Shown piece by piece: positions 7,251 to 14,024 of a DNA stretch of 18,921 nucleotides; position 1 is the first letter of the stretch, and the number at the start of each line of letters is the position of its first letter. The notes beneath the pieces are model-generated. The model ran no database searches and had not been told where the DNA came from. It was given only the letters and a program-made list of their open reading frames with translations. The position numbers and the translations under genes were made by a program. This DNA comes from Myxococcales bacterium UBA5297 (GTDB lineage Bacteria > Myxococcota > Myxococcia > Myxococcales > UBA5297). The DNA is taken from the NCBI GenBank assembly GCA_002408385.1, contig DHSB01000106.1, positions 1 through 18,921 on the forward strand, read 5' to 3'.

Positions 7251-7631
7251 ATGAGCGATACGCCAATGCAGACGGTCCCGCCCGCCGAAGCCTCCGTGCC
7301 CGGGGGCGACGTGATCCGCGATCAGGACAAGATCATGTTGGTTCTCGCCTATCTCGGCATCCTCGCGCTCATCCCGCTGCTGACGGTCAAGGACAGCGCG
7401 TACGTGCAGTGGCACGCCAAGCAGGGCCTCGCGCTCGCGCTCGTCTGGCTCGGTTGGGCGATCGCCGCCTCCATGCTCGGGTTCATCCCGATCGTCGGCT
7501 GGCTCGTCTGGTTCGTAGGCTGCCTCGGCCACCTCGGTCTGCTGGTGCTCACCATCATGGGCATCGTCAAAGCCTTCGAGCCGAATCGCTGGCGCATCCC
7601 CGTCGTGTCGTCTATCGCCGAGAAGTTCTAG
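7251..7631 (+). CDS. DUF4870 (Tic20-like) small membrane protein
   Basis: A 126-residue membrane protein. A soluble N-terminus (1-25) precedes three hydrophobic segments at about 27-45, 60-79 and 84-107. The DUF4870 hallmarks are DKIMLVLAYLGILALIPLL, the conserved VQWHAKQGLALAL (52-64) between the first two segments, and IMGIVKAFEPNRWRIP (102-117) after the last. The family resembles the chloroplast Tic20 import component, but bacterial members are uncharacterised. The start at 7251 is fixed by AAGGGGAG at 7238-7245; the frame continues upstream to 7185 without a binding site. It has its own candidate promoter and appears monocistronic, with a terminator 134 bases downstream. Confidence 0.85.
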   Translation: MSDTPMQTVPPAEASVPGGDVIRDQDKIMLVLAYLGILALIPLLTVKDSAYVQWHAKQGLALALVWLGWAIAASMLGFIPIVGWLVWFVGCLGHLGLLVLTIMGIVKAFEPNRWRIPVVSSIAEKF

Positions 7632-7764
7632 GCGGCAGTCGAGAGTCGACAGCCCCGGTTCTGCCCGAATGCGAGCCATCGGTCGCGGTTGGCAGGGGCG
7701 CATGGCGCTGCGCCCGGCGCAACCTTTCGGCCGCCCTCGAGCGGGCTTCGGTCACCAAGACACC

Positions 7765-7798
7765 AAGAGGCGAGCCGTCGGCTCGCCTCTTCGTTTTC
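7765..7798 (+). terminator. Strong rho-independent terminator before the PilZ gene
   Basis: AAGAGGCGAGCC (7765-7776) and GGCTCGCCTCTT (7780-7791) form a perfect 12-bp stem with a GTC loop, followed by CGTTTTCC. It should stop transcription from the DUF4870 gene, so PilZ needs its own promoter within about 50 bases. Confidence 0.88.
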
Positions 7799-7845
7799 CA
7801 GGAGCAACGCGCGCTTCCCGAGCGCGCGCGCTCTGCGGTAGGGCA

Positions 7846-8214
7846 ATGGAGCTGCGTGACTTTCGCCGCGCCGAGCGCGTTCCGGTGCAACTGGTGGTCA
7901 AGGCGGTCCTCGGCGGCCAGCCGTATCGGGCCGACCTCATCAATCTCTCGCTCACCGGCGGATTCCTGGAGATCGACTCGCAGCTTCCGGCGGGGACGAG
8001 GATGGACCTGCACCTGCCGCTTCCCGGCGGCGAGCCGCTGGTGGTTCGGGCAGCGGTCGCGCGTTACGGAACCTGCACCAAGCGCGTCAACCACCCCGAG
8101 GTCGACAACCTCGTCATCGCGGCCCAAGGCATCGGCGTCGTCTTCGATGAGCTCGATGACTGCGACGCCCAGCGGCTCCAGGACTACCTCGACCTGGTCA
8201 TCGACCGGTTCTAG
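7846..8214 (+). CDS. PilZ domain protein (c-di-GMP binding)
   Basis: A 122-residue single-domain PilZ protein. Both c-di-GMP signature elements are intact: RRAER with R7-x3-R11, and N33-L-S35-L-T-G38-G39 (the D/NxSxxG motif) in DLINLSLTGGFLEI. The beta-barrel pattern continues through LPAGTRMDLHLPLPGG and a C-terminal GIGVVFDELDDCDAQRLQDYL. Such stand-alone proteins read cyclic di-GMP to alter motility, adhesion or polysaccharide output. The start is the ATG at 7846; the Shine-Dalgarno is weak (TAGGG at 7839-7843). The GC-only inverted sequence at 7808-7832 might fold over the leader. Just upstream is a terminator and just downstream the tandem repeat array. No cyclase or phosphodiesterase is in the window. 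Confidence 0.9.
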   Translation: MELRDFRRAERVPVQLVVKAVLGGQPYRADLINLSLTGGFLEIDSQLPAGTRMDLHLPLPGGEPLVVRAAVARYGTCTKRVNHPEVDNLVIAAQGIGVVFDELDDCDAQRLQDYLDLVIDRF

Positions 8215-8867
8215 AGCGTCGCCCCTTGGCGTCCATCAGCCTGAGAGGCTGGCAGCCGAAGCTGAGGTGCCCGCTTGGAGGGACGACGGTCGACTCTTCG
8301 GCAGGAAGATCGTCAATACTCCGACGGGCGACCGTCACTCCTAGGCGGACCCTCGTCAACACTTCGATGGGCGACCGCCACTCCTAGGCGGACGATCGTC
8401 AATACCCCGATGGGCCGCCGTCATTATGAGGCAGAAGACCGTCAATGCTTCGACAGGCCACCGTCATTATGAGGCAGAAGACCGTCAATACTTCGATAGG
8501 CGACCGCCATCACTTAGGTCGAGGAGCGTCAATACCTCGATGGGCAATCGCCAGAGCTTAGGGACCGACCGTCAATACTTCGATGGGCGACCGTCACTTC
8601 TCAGGCGGAAGACCGTCAATCCGTCGAGAGGCGACCCTCAACTACCTGCTGGGCACCGTCACGTTCTGTGGGACGAGCGTCAATAGGGCACGCGGCCCAA
8701 CGCCATGACTTGCTCGACGGGGCGTCGGCCCGATGTCCGGCCTGAACCTCATCATGGGCGCAGCCCGTGCGGTCTCCGCTTCTGCTCCTCAAAGCACTGG
8801 CTTCCGCAACATGCCCGTGGCCGTCGCGACGCGCACACCTGCAGGTCGGCGGGCAAGCAGCAGCGAA
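8215..8867. other. Intergenic region between convergent genes, mostly occupied by a tandem repeat array
   Basis: Between PilZ (+) and the zinc-ribbon membrane gene (-). It contains a small hairpin, CAGCCT/AGGCTG with a GAG loop (8237-8251), a degenerate lead-in to the array (about 8287-8310, ending GGCAGGAAGAT) and the array itself at 8311-8698. At 8699-8867 I see no gene or repeat. Short open frames cross the array on the + strand, but the repeat period is not a multiple of three. Confidence 0.7.
8311..8698. repeat. Tandem array of 18 half-units of 21-22 bp (nine 42-44 bp units)
   Basis: Half-units start at 8311, 8333, 8354, 8376, 8397, 8419, 8440, 8462, 8483, 8505, 8527, 8549, 8570, 8592, 8614, 8636, 8657 and 8678. 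Sixteen or more begin CGYCA. Odd-numbered (type A) units are best conserved: CGTCAATACTTC followed by GATGGGCGAC, complete at 8570-8591. Even-numbered (type B) units vary, for example CGTCACTTCTCAGGCGG then AAGAC; those at 8419-8439 and 8462-8482 are identical to each other. A and B share roughly 14 of 22 positions, implying an ancestral 22-bp unit doubled to 43-44 bp. The last two or three half-units are degenerate. There are no spacers, so this is not CRISPR. The function is unknown; a phased protein-binding array, an iteron-like element or a decayed minisatellite are options. Confidence 0.92.
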
Positions 8868-9596
8868 CTAGCGCCGCCTCCAGAAGTGAAAGCGGAAGTA
8901 GATCCCGACAAGCGCCAGACCCGCCACGAAGACGACCCTTCGGGTCTTGGGGATCGCGAGCAGGACGAGCAGCACCGCGATGCCCACGGCGATGGCGATG
9001 GTCTTGAGGTTGGCCGGAACCAGCCCCGAGCTCCCACGGGTCATGGACACCGGCAGCCCCAAGCCGAGCATCCCATCGCGCCGTTCCTCGGCGTCGAGCC
9101 GCATGCGAGTCTCCGACGCAACACGTGCGGCGAGCGCCGCCGCCGCCTGCTGTCGCTGCGCGGCGAGGCCGGTCTGCGAGGCGGCCTGCTGTTGGTGCAG
9201 CTTCTCGAGCTCTTCGGCCTCCCGGGCCGCCTCCTCGCGACGCTTCTGCCACAGCCGCTCGTTGAAGGCCCGTTGGGCCGCCGTGTTGAAGCTGCTCCCG
9301 CAGTTCGTGCAACTCGAGGCGTGCAGGCTGTTGTCGGCCTCGCAGACCGCACAGCGGACGAACGGCTGGTCCTCTGCCCTCTTCTCCGCCAGCTCCAGCC
9401 CGGAGCCCGGCCCGGGGTCGCGCCGGGCAGGTTCTCTGAACCTGTCGACCGCGACGGCCGCGCCGCTCGGCACCGGTGCCGCCGCAGGGCTCTCCAGCGC
9501 GTCGAAACGACCGGCCTTGGCCGCGTTCGGATCTGCCGCCGCATCCTGGGCGCGTCCGCGCTCCAAGTTGCGAAAGCGCATCAACCGCTCGCTCAT
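8868..9596 (-). CDS. Zinc-ribbon, coiled-coil membrane protein coupled to the AAA ATPase
   Basis: A 242-residue protein with no recognised family name. In order: a low-complexity N-terminus (1-78); a zinc ribbon with C82-x2-C85 and C96-x2-C99 (RCAVCEADNSLHASSCTNCG); a charged, Gln/Ala-rich predicted coiled coil (about 107-170, with EEAAREAEELEKLHQQQ); and two hydrophobic segments at the C-terminus (about 198-215 and 220-236) ending FHFWRRR. It is probably anchored in the inner membrane with the ribbon and coiled coil in the cytoplasm. The ATG at 9596 overlaps the stop of the AAA gene by four bases (ATGA), with GAGGGGG in front. An in-frame ATG at 9680 would start deep inside the AAA gene and is rejected. 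It may tether the ATPase or present its substrate. Confidence 0.82.
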   Translation of the reverse strand: MSERLMRFRNLERGRAQDAAADPNAAKAGRFDALESPAAAPVPSGAAVAVDRFREPARRDPGPGSGLELAEKRAEDQPFVRCAVCEADNSLHASSCTNCGSSFNTAAQRAFNERLWQKRREEAAREAEELEKLHQQQAASQTGLAAQRQQAAAALAARVASETRMRLDAEERRDGMLGLGLPVSMTRGSSGLVPANLKTIAIAVGIAVLLVLLAIPKTRRVVFVAGLALVGIYFRFHFWRRR

Positions 9597-11188
9597 CCAC
9601 GCCCCCTCGCCGAGGCCGGCTCCAGCATCCTCGGCTCGACCGGCAAGGTCGACGCGGGCCTCGTCCGCGTCTTCGCCCACTCGCGCAACCGCACGATCTC
9701 GTGGGCCATCGTCGTCGACAGGGGAACGGTCTCGCGGATGGCGGTGACGAGATGGCGCTGCTGCAGGTCGGTCCCCTCGGCGAACGCGTCGTAGAGCGCC
9801 GAGACGATCGCCTGCTCTATCTCCGCGCCGCTGAAGCCGTCGGCGAGGCGGGCGATCTCCGCGGGGTCGAAGGCGTTCGGGTCGCGCTTGCGGCGCCGCA
9901 GGTGGATCTCGAAGATTTGCCGCCGCTCGGCTTCCATCGGCAGGTCCACGAAGAAGATCTCGTCGAAGCGCCCCTTGCGGACGAGCTCGGGGGGCAGGTT
10001 CTCGATCTTGTTGGCCGTGGCGACGACGAAGACCGGCGCGGTCTTCTCCTGCAGCCAGGTGAGGAAGGTGCCAAAGACGCGCGCGCTCACCCCTCCGTCG
10101 CCCGCGCCCGGGCCGCCCAAGCCCGCCAAGCCCTTCTCAATCTCGTCGACCCAGAGCACGACCGGCGCGACGCTCTCGGCGAGTTGGATCGCCTTGCGCA
10201 GGTTCTCCTCCGAGGAGCCGATCAGCCCGCTGAAGATGCGCCCCATGTCGAGCCGCAACAGCGGCAGGCGCCACTGCGAGGCGATGGCCTTGGCCGTCAG
10301 GCTCTTGCCACAGCCCTGCACTCCGAGCATCAAGAGGCCCTTGGGCTCGGGGAGGCCGAAGCGGCGGGCCTGCTCGCCGAAGGCATTGCCGCGCCGCTGC
10401 AGCCAGACCTTCAGGTTGTCGAGGCCGCCGATGTTGCGCAGGTCCTCCTCGGGCGGGAAGTACTCGAGCAGGCCGCTCTTGCGGATGACCTGCCGCTTCT
10501 CCTCGAGAACGAGCGCGACGTCGGAGGCGTCGAGCCGGCCGTCGGTCGCGATCGCCTTGGCGAAGGCGTTCTCGGCCTCCGACAGGGTCAGCCCGAGGGC
10601 CGCCTTGATGATCTGCTCGACGTGGTCCTTGCGCAGGTCGACCGTCGCCCGGTTGCCCTGGCGCACCACGATGACGATCTCGCGCAGCAGCTCGTACAGG
10701 TCCCGCGAGGTCGGAAGCGGCACGTCGAGGACTGTCACCTCCTTCTCCAGCTCGAGGGGAATGTCGAGCTTGGGGGCCAGGATGATGACCGTCGTGAAGG
10801 TGCTCTTGAGCGCGTGGGCAAGCTCGCGCACCGCTCGCACGACGATGGGATCGGCGAGGTAGGGGTGGAAGTCCTTGAGCACGACCAGAGAAGCATTGGT
10901 GAGCTTCTCGATGGCGGCGAGCGCGTCGGGCGGCTGGTGCGTGTTCTCGAGCGGCGCGAAGGCGCGCGCCCCGCTCACCTTTCGCAGCCCCTTGGTTATC
11001 GACCAGAAGTAGAGGTCCTTGGAGTGAGCGGCGGCCATCTGCTGCAGGATGGTGTCGAGCCGCTGCTCCTCCCAGGTGACGAGGTAGATGAGCGGATAGC
11101 GGGCCCGGACCAGGACGTCGAGATCCCGGACGAACGGCGGCGGACCGGAAGGCTGCGGGTTTTGAGGAGCGGGAGCGGGCGCAGACAT
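9593..11188 (-). CDS. Ycf46-like AAA+ ATPase
   Basis: A 531-residue AAA+ protein resembling the chloroplast/cyanobacterial Ycf46 family. The N-terminal domain (about 18-245) has the family blocks [18 protein letters not shown] (26-43) and [11 protein letters not shown] (101-111). The ATPase domain carries Walker A GVQGCGKS (289-296), Walker [10 protein letters not shown] (343-351), sensor 1 VATANK (389-394), the Arg-finger region KGRFDE (405-410) and sensor 2 [10 protein letters not shown] (451-460). All catalytic residues look intact. The function is unresolved even in cyanobacteria. The C-terminus overlaps the start of the zinc-ribbon membrane gene. The ATG at 11188 has no Shine-Dalgarno but sits seven bases after TATACT, which suggests a leaderless transcript. 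Confidence 0.88.
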   Translation of the reverse strand: MSAPAPAPQNPQPSGPPPFVRDLDVLVRARYPLIYLVTWEEQRLDTILQQMAAAHSKDLYFWSITKGLRKVSGARAFAPLENTHQPPDALAAIEKLTNASLVVLKDFHPYLADPIVVRAVRELAHALKSTFTTVIILAPKLDIPLELEKEVTVLDVPLPTSRDLYELLREIVIVVRQGNRATVDLRKDHVEQIIKAALGLTLSEAENAFAKAIATDGRLDASDVALVLEEKRQVIRKSGLLEYFPPEEDLRNIGGLDNLKVWLQRRGNAFGEQARRFGLPEPKGLLMLGVQGCGKSLTAKAIASQWRLPLLRLDMGRIFSGLIGSSEENLRKAIQLAESVAPVVLWVDEIEKGLAGLGGPGAGDGGVSARVFGTFLTWLQEKTAPVFVVATANKIENLPPELVRKGRFDEIFFVDLPMEAERRQIFEIHLRRRKRDPNAFDPAEIARLADGFSGAEIEQAIVSALYDAFAEGTDLQQRHLVTAIRETVPLSTTMAHEIVRLREWAKTRTRPASTLPVEPRMLEPASARGRG

Positions 11189-11195
11189 CGGCGCC

Positions 11196-11201
11196 AGTAT
11201 A
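11196..11201 (-). promoter_or_regulatory. -10 element of a possible leaderless promoter for the AAA ATPase
   Basis: TATACT (read 11201 to 11196) matches the -10 consensus at 5/6 and is followed by exactly seven bases and then the ATG. Transcription would begin at or next to the start codon. There is no clear -35 at 16-18 nt and no ribosome binding site. Confidence 0.45.
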
Positions 11202-11242
11202 GCGCCGGCCGCACGCCTCGCGCCCTGGGACCAAGGGCGGGA

Positions 11243-11683
11243 CTAGGGCTCGCGAATCCAGAGCAGCCGCGCGCCGGCCTCGTCGAGCTCGACCGCGACC
11301 ACGGTCCCGGGGATGACGCGCACCGGCTCGCCCGAGGCCAGGTGCACCGCGTCGGTGAGCTCGGGGTTGTGCCCGACGAGGACCGTGCCCTGCCCGTTCG
11401 CCCGGGCCAGCGCCAGCAGCTCGGTGCCGCTCGAGGCGCCGGAGGCGAGCTCGCGGGCCTCCTCGACGGGAGCCCCGACCGCGCTCGAGAGCAGCTCGGC
11501 GGTCTGCCGCGCCCGGGCGTAGGGGCTGGTGAGGATGCGCGAGACCTTCAGCTCGCCGGCCAGCTTGCGGGCGAGCGCCGAAAAGCGAGCGCTCCCCTCC
11601 TCGGTCAGGACCCGGCCCGAGTCGCCGTCGGGGCTGTGCTGTGCGGCCGTCCCGTGGCGGACGAGGTAGACGACGGGGGCCAT
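11243..11683 (-). CDS. SixA-like histidine phosphatase (RHG superfamily)
   Basis: A 146-residue histidine phosphatase, typical SixA length. It has the nucleophile motif YLVRHGTA (R9, H10, G11), the second-arginine block ILTSPYARARQTAELL (50-65) and the acid-base VLVGHNPEL (101-109, H105). SixA of E. coli removes phosphate from histidine phosphotransfer (HPt) domains such as ArcB and from the nitrogen PTS. No kinase, HPt or PTS gene is in the window. The start is set by GGAGGG six bases before the ATG. It follows the unknown gene upstream by 14 bases and precedes the AAA gene by 54 bases, so the three could be co-transcribed, although the AAA gene has its own -10-like element. Confidence 0.88.
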   Translation of the reverse strand: MAPVVYLVRHGTAAQHSPDGDSGRVLTEEGSARFSALARKLAGELKVSRILTSPYARARQTAELLSSAVGAPVEEARELASGASSGTELLALARANGQGTVLVGHNPELTDAVHLASGEPVRVIPGTVVAVELDEAGARLLWIREP

Positions 11684-11697
11684 CGGCGCCCTCCGGA

Positions 11698-12336
11698 TCA
11701 GATGGTCTTTTCGGCGAACGAGTAGATCTGCTCCGGGGCGATGTTCCGGTAGCGCTCGAGCTTGAGCCGCATCTTCGAGAGCGACCAGATGAAGCCGCGG
11801 CGGTCGAAGTCGGGCTCGTGCTTCTTGAGGCGCTTCACCTCCTTGAGGATGACCTTGCGGACCTCCTCGGGATGGAAGCAGAACGCGCTCGAGAACAGCA
11901 ATCGCCCGTCGTAGGGCACCAGCCGGGCCTCGATGATGTCGCCCCTCTTCAGCCCGGCCGGCTGGCGCCGCTCGAAGACGTCGATGTCCTTGCCGGTGAA
12001 CAGGTCGCGCAGCCGCACGTTCGCCTTGGCGAGCTTGCGCACCTCCCACAACGAGTGCCGGGTCTCGGTCAGGCCGCGCAGCCCCTGTTGCTCCTCCTCG
12101 CTCAGGCCGGTCGACTGCTCGAAGAACAGCTCGGAGGGCGTCTTGCCAGAGCCGGCGAGCTTCCAGTCGAAGACGAAGAAGTCGAGGAAGCTGGCCATGC
12201 GCAGCTCGAAGGACTTGTCGTCCTCGAAGAGCTCACCGGTGCCTGCGAAGTACTCGGTCTTCGCCTGGAGAAGCTCCTGCTGGAACTGCTCGCCGCTGGC
12301 GAAGGCGATGAGGGCGTCGAGGTGTTGCTGGTACAC
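11698..12336 (-). CDS. Conserved-looking hypothetical protein, GTG start
   Basis: A 212-residue soluble protein of no family I can name. The N-terminal half (1-105) is helical and rich in Phe, Glu and Leu (EQFQQELLQAKTEYFAG; FELRMASFLDFFVFDWKL). A middle block at about 109-150 (LRDLFTGKDIDVFERR ... LKRGDIIEARLVPYDGRLLF) has the look of a small beta-barrel; I have a loose impression of similarity to proteins carrying SEC-C zinc domains, but no Cys cluster is present. The C-terminus is helical and basic. The GTG at 12336 is chosen because AGAGGT lies six bases before it; the open frame continues upstream to 12474 without a binding site. It forms a two-gene unit with the SixA-like phosphatase 14 bases downstream. 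Confidence 0.72.
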   Translation of the reverse strand: MYQQHLDALIAFASGEQFQQELLQAKTEYFAGTGELFEDDKSFELRMASFLDFFVFDWKLAGSGKTPSELFFEQSTGLSEEEQQGLRGLTETRHSLWEVRKLAKANVRLRDLFTGKDIDVFERRQPAGLKRGDIIEARLVPYDGRLLFSSAFCFHPEEVRKVILKEVKRLKKHEPDFDRRGFIWSLSKMRLKLERYRNIAPEQIYSFAEKTI

Positions 12337-12341
12337 GGTTG

Positions 12342-12347
12342 ACCTCT
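12342..12347 (-). promoter_or_regulatory. Ribosome binding site selecting the GTG start
   Basis: AGAGGT on the minus strand, separated by CAACC-type spacing of about five to six bases from GTG at 12336. The longer upstream reading has no such site. Confidence 0.5.
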
Positions 12348-12367
12348 CGATGAAACGAAGGCCGGCG

Positions 12368-12373
12368 ATTCTA
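12368..12373 (-). promoter_or_regulatory. -10-like element for the hypothetical/SixA unit
   Basis: TAGAAT (read 12373 to 12368, 5/6 match) would place a transcription start about 25 bases before the GTG at 12336. No good -35 is visible. The rest of this gene-free stretch, 12374-12674, holds only GC-rich sequence and a 10-bp palindrome GCCCTAGGGC at 12552-12561; I see no gene or terminator there. Confidence 0.35.
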
Positions 12374-12674
12374 GCCCATACCGCGGACGCCACCACCGCG
12401 GGCCTTCGCGCGAGCGATCGGACAGGATCCGAGGCAGGCGGTCCCGACACTGCCGATCCGCCGAGGCGCGGCATAACCCGCTGATGTCCCGGTAGTTATC
12501 GAGTCGCGGGCTCGGATGATCGCCTGGAACGGACAGTGCGTCCGCCGGCTTGCCCTAGGGCCGGCCTGCCGAGCGGCGAGCCCGGACGAGCGGCTTCTAG
12601 ACGCCGCGCCGGCCGCGACGAGGTGAGGTGGGCGGAAGCGGTCGAAGGCGTGCCGCAGTCGACAGGCCGCCGGC

Positions 12675-14024
12675 TCAGGCGAGGCTCTCCGCGGGGATCA
12701 CCCGAAGGCGCCCGAGCGCTCGCAGCGGCTTGGAGAGTCCCTTCGCCTCCCCGACGACCGCGGCCGCGAACGGCCCGGGGAGAAAGTACCGGCGCGCCGT
12801 CTCGAGCGCCTGCTCGGAATCGACCCGGAGGACTCGCTCCCGGTAGGCCTCGAGCCAATCGTCGGGGCGCCCGAGGCGCTTCAGGCCGGCGAGGGCGCGG
12901 GCGAGCAAGTCGTCGGTCTCGATCATCAACGGGAAGAGTCCGTTCGTGTAGCGCTTGGCCCGAAGCAGCTCTTCGGCGCTCGGTCCCTCTTGCCGGTATC
13001 GGCGGGTCTCCTCGAGCGCGACCTCGACGAGCTCCTTGACCGACTCGGTCTTCGTGTAGCTGGCGACGACGAAGAGGCTGCCGGCGATGGTCTCGGTGAG
13101 AAACCCGGAGACGCCGTAGGAGAGACCGCGGTTGACGCGGATCGCCTCGACGAGCCTGGAGGTGAACCCGCCCCCGAGCGCCTGGCACGAGAGCCGGGCG
13201 GCGAGCGCATCGGGCTGGGTGATTCCCGGGCCACTGCTCGCCAGGCGTACCTGCGCCTGGTTCGACCCCTTCTTGTCGACCAGGAGGATGGAGGTCTGCT
13301 CGAGCGGCCTCGCCACGGGGATGGGCTCGAGCTCCTGCCCATCACCTTGCCAACGTCCCAGCTCCCTCTCGCTCAGCGCGAGCGCCTCGTCCGCGGGTAC
13401 ATCGCCCGCGATCGCGAGAATGGCCTGCGACGGCCGGAAGTGCGCCTTCGCGAACCCGACGCAATCGGCCCGGGTGAAGGTCGCCACCTGCGAGGCGATG
13501 CCTCGGCCCGGGCGGCCATAGGGATGCCCCGGCAGCGCGACGAGCCCCAGCGCGTCGGCCGCCAGGATGGCCGGCTCGTCGAGCTCGGTCTCGAGCCTGG
13601 CGATGGTGCGCTTTCGGGCCTGCCGGACCTCGACCGGCGCAAAGGCGGGCCGCTGCACGAGCTCGGCGAGCATCCGCAGCAGCGGCGCGAGGTGCTCGGC
13701 GGGCGTGGTGGCCATCAGGTAGGTCGAATCGAGGCTCGTCTCGAGGTGGAGATCGACGCCCATCGCCTCGAGCGCCTCGTCGATCTGATCGGCGGTGAGC
13801 CGCTCGGTGCCTCGGCGCAGCAGCTCGACGACGAAGTCGGCCAGGCCCGCCTTGCCCAGCGGATCGCGCGCGCTGCCGGCTTTGAAGACGAGACAGACCG
13901 CGACCAGCGGCACGCGGGCGCGCTCGGCGGCGATCACCGTCAGGCCGTTGCCGAGGACTCGCTCGTGGCGTGGCGGGAGGGGAAACGAAGAGAGGGAGAG
14001 CTCAGGGGCAGCGCTCTCAGTCAT
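12675..14024 (-). CDS. M16-family peptidase-like subunit without the zinc motif
   Basis: A 449-residue M16 (pitrilysin/MPP-like) protein with two half-domains (about 15-220 and 240-445). The position of the inverted zinc motif HxxEH is occupied by DFVVE (63-67, in GLADFVVELLRRGTERL), so all three signature ligands are gone. The C-terminal-half block VEAIRVNRGLSYGVSG, with the conserved R...Y pair that binds substrate in regulatory subunits, is kept. It therefore resembles the non-catalytic partner of heterodimeric M16B enzymes (as with mitochondrial MPP alpha). It overlaps the end of the HxxEH-bearing gene by eight bases and has GGAGG before the ATG. No signal peptide is evident, so the pair is probably cytoplasmic. 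Confidence 0.88.
   Translation of the reverse strand: MTESAAPELSLSSFPLPPRHERVLGNGLTVIAAERARVPLVAVCLVFKAGSARDPLGKAGLADFVVELLRRGTERLTADQIDEALEAMGVDLHLETSLDSTYLMATTPAEHLAPLLRMLAELVQRPAFAPVEVRQARKRTIARLETELDEPAILAADALGLVALPGHPYGRPGRGIASQVATFTRADCVGFAKAHFRPSQAILAIAGDVPADEALALSERELGRWQGDGQELEPIPVARPLEQTSILLVDKKGSNQAQVRLASSGPGITQPDALAARLSCQALGGGFTSRLVEAIRVNRGLSYGVSGFLTETIAGSLFVVASYTKTESVKELVEVALEETRRYRQEGPSAEELLRAKRYTNGLFPLMIETDDLLARALAGLKRLGRPDDWLEAYRERVLRVDSEQALETARRYFLPGPFAAAVVGEAKGLSKPLRALGRLRVIPAESLA

Noticed and set aside
8275..8686. Two short + strand open frames with repeated peptides over the tandem array
   Set aside because: The repeat length is not a multiple of three, so each frame reads a different unit phase. 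There is no ribosome binding site. The peptide repeats are by-products of DNA repeats.
8311..8698. CRISPR array
   Set aside because: The period is 42-44 bp with no unique spacers. The putative spacer parts are themselves repeated (8419-8439 equals 8462-8482), and no cas gene is nearby.
12552..12561. Palindrome GCCCTAGGGC as an operator
   Set aside because: It is ten bases in a GC-rich gene-free stretch with no nearby promoter, so chance is a sufficient explanation.
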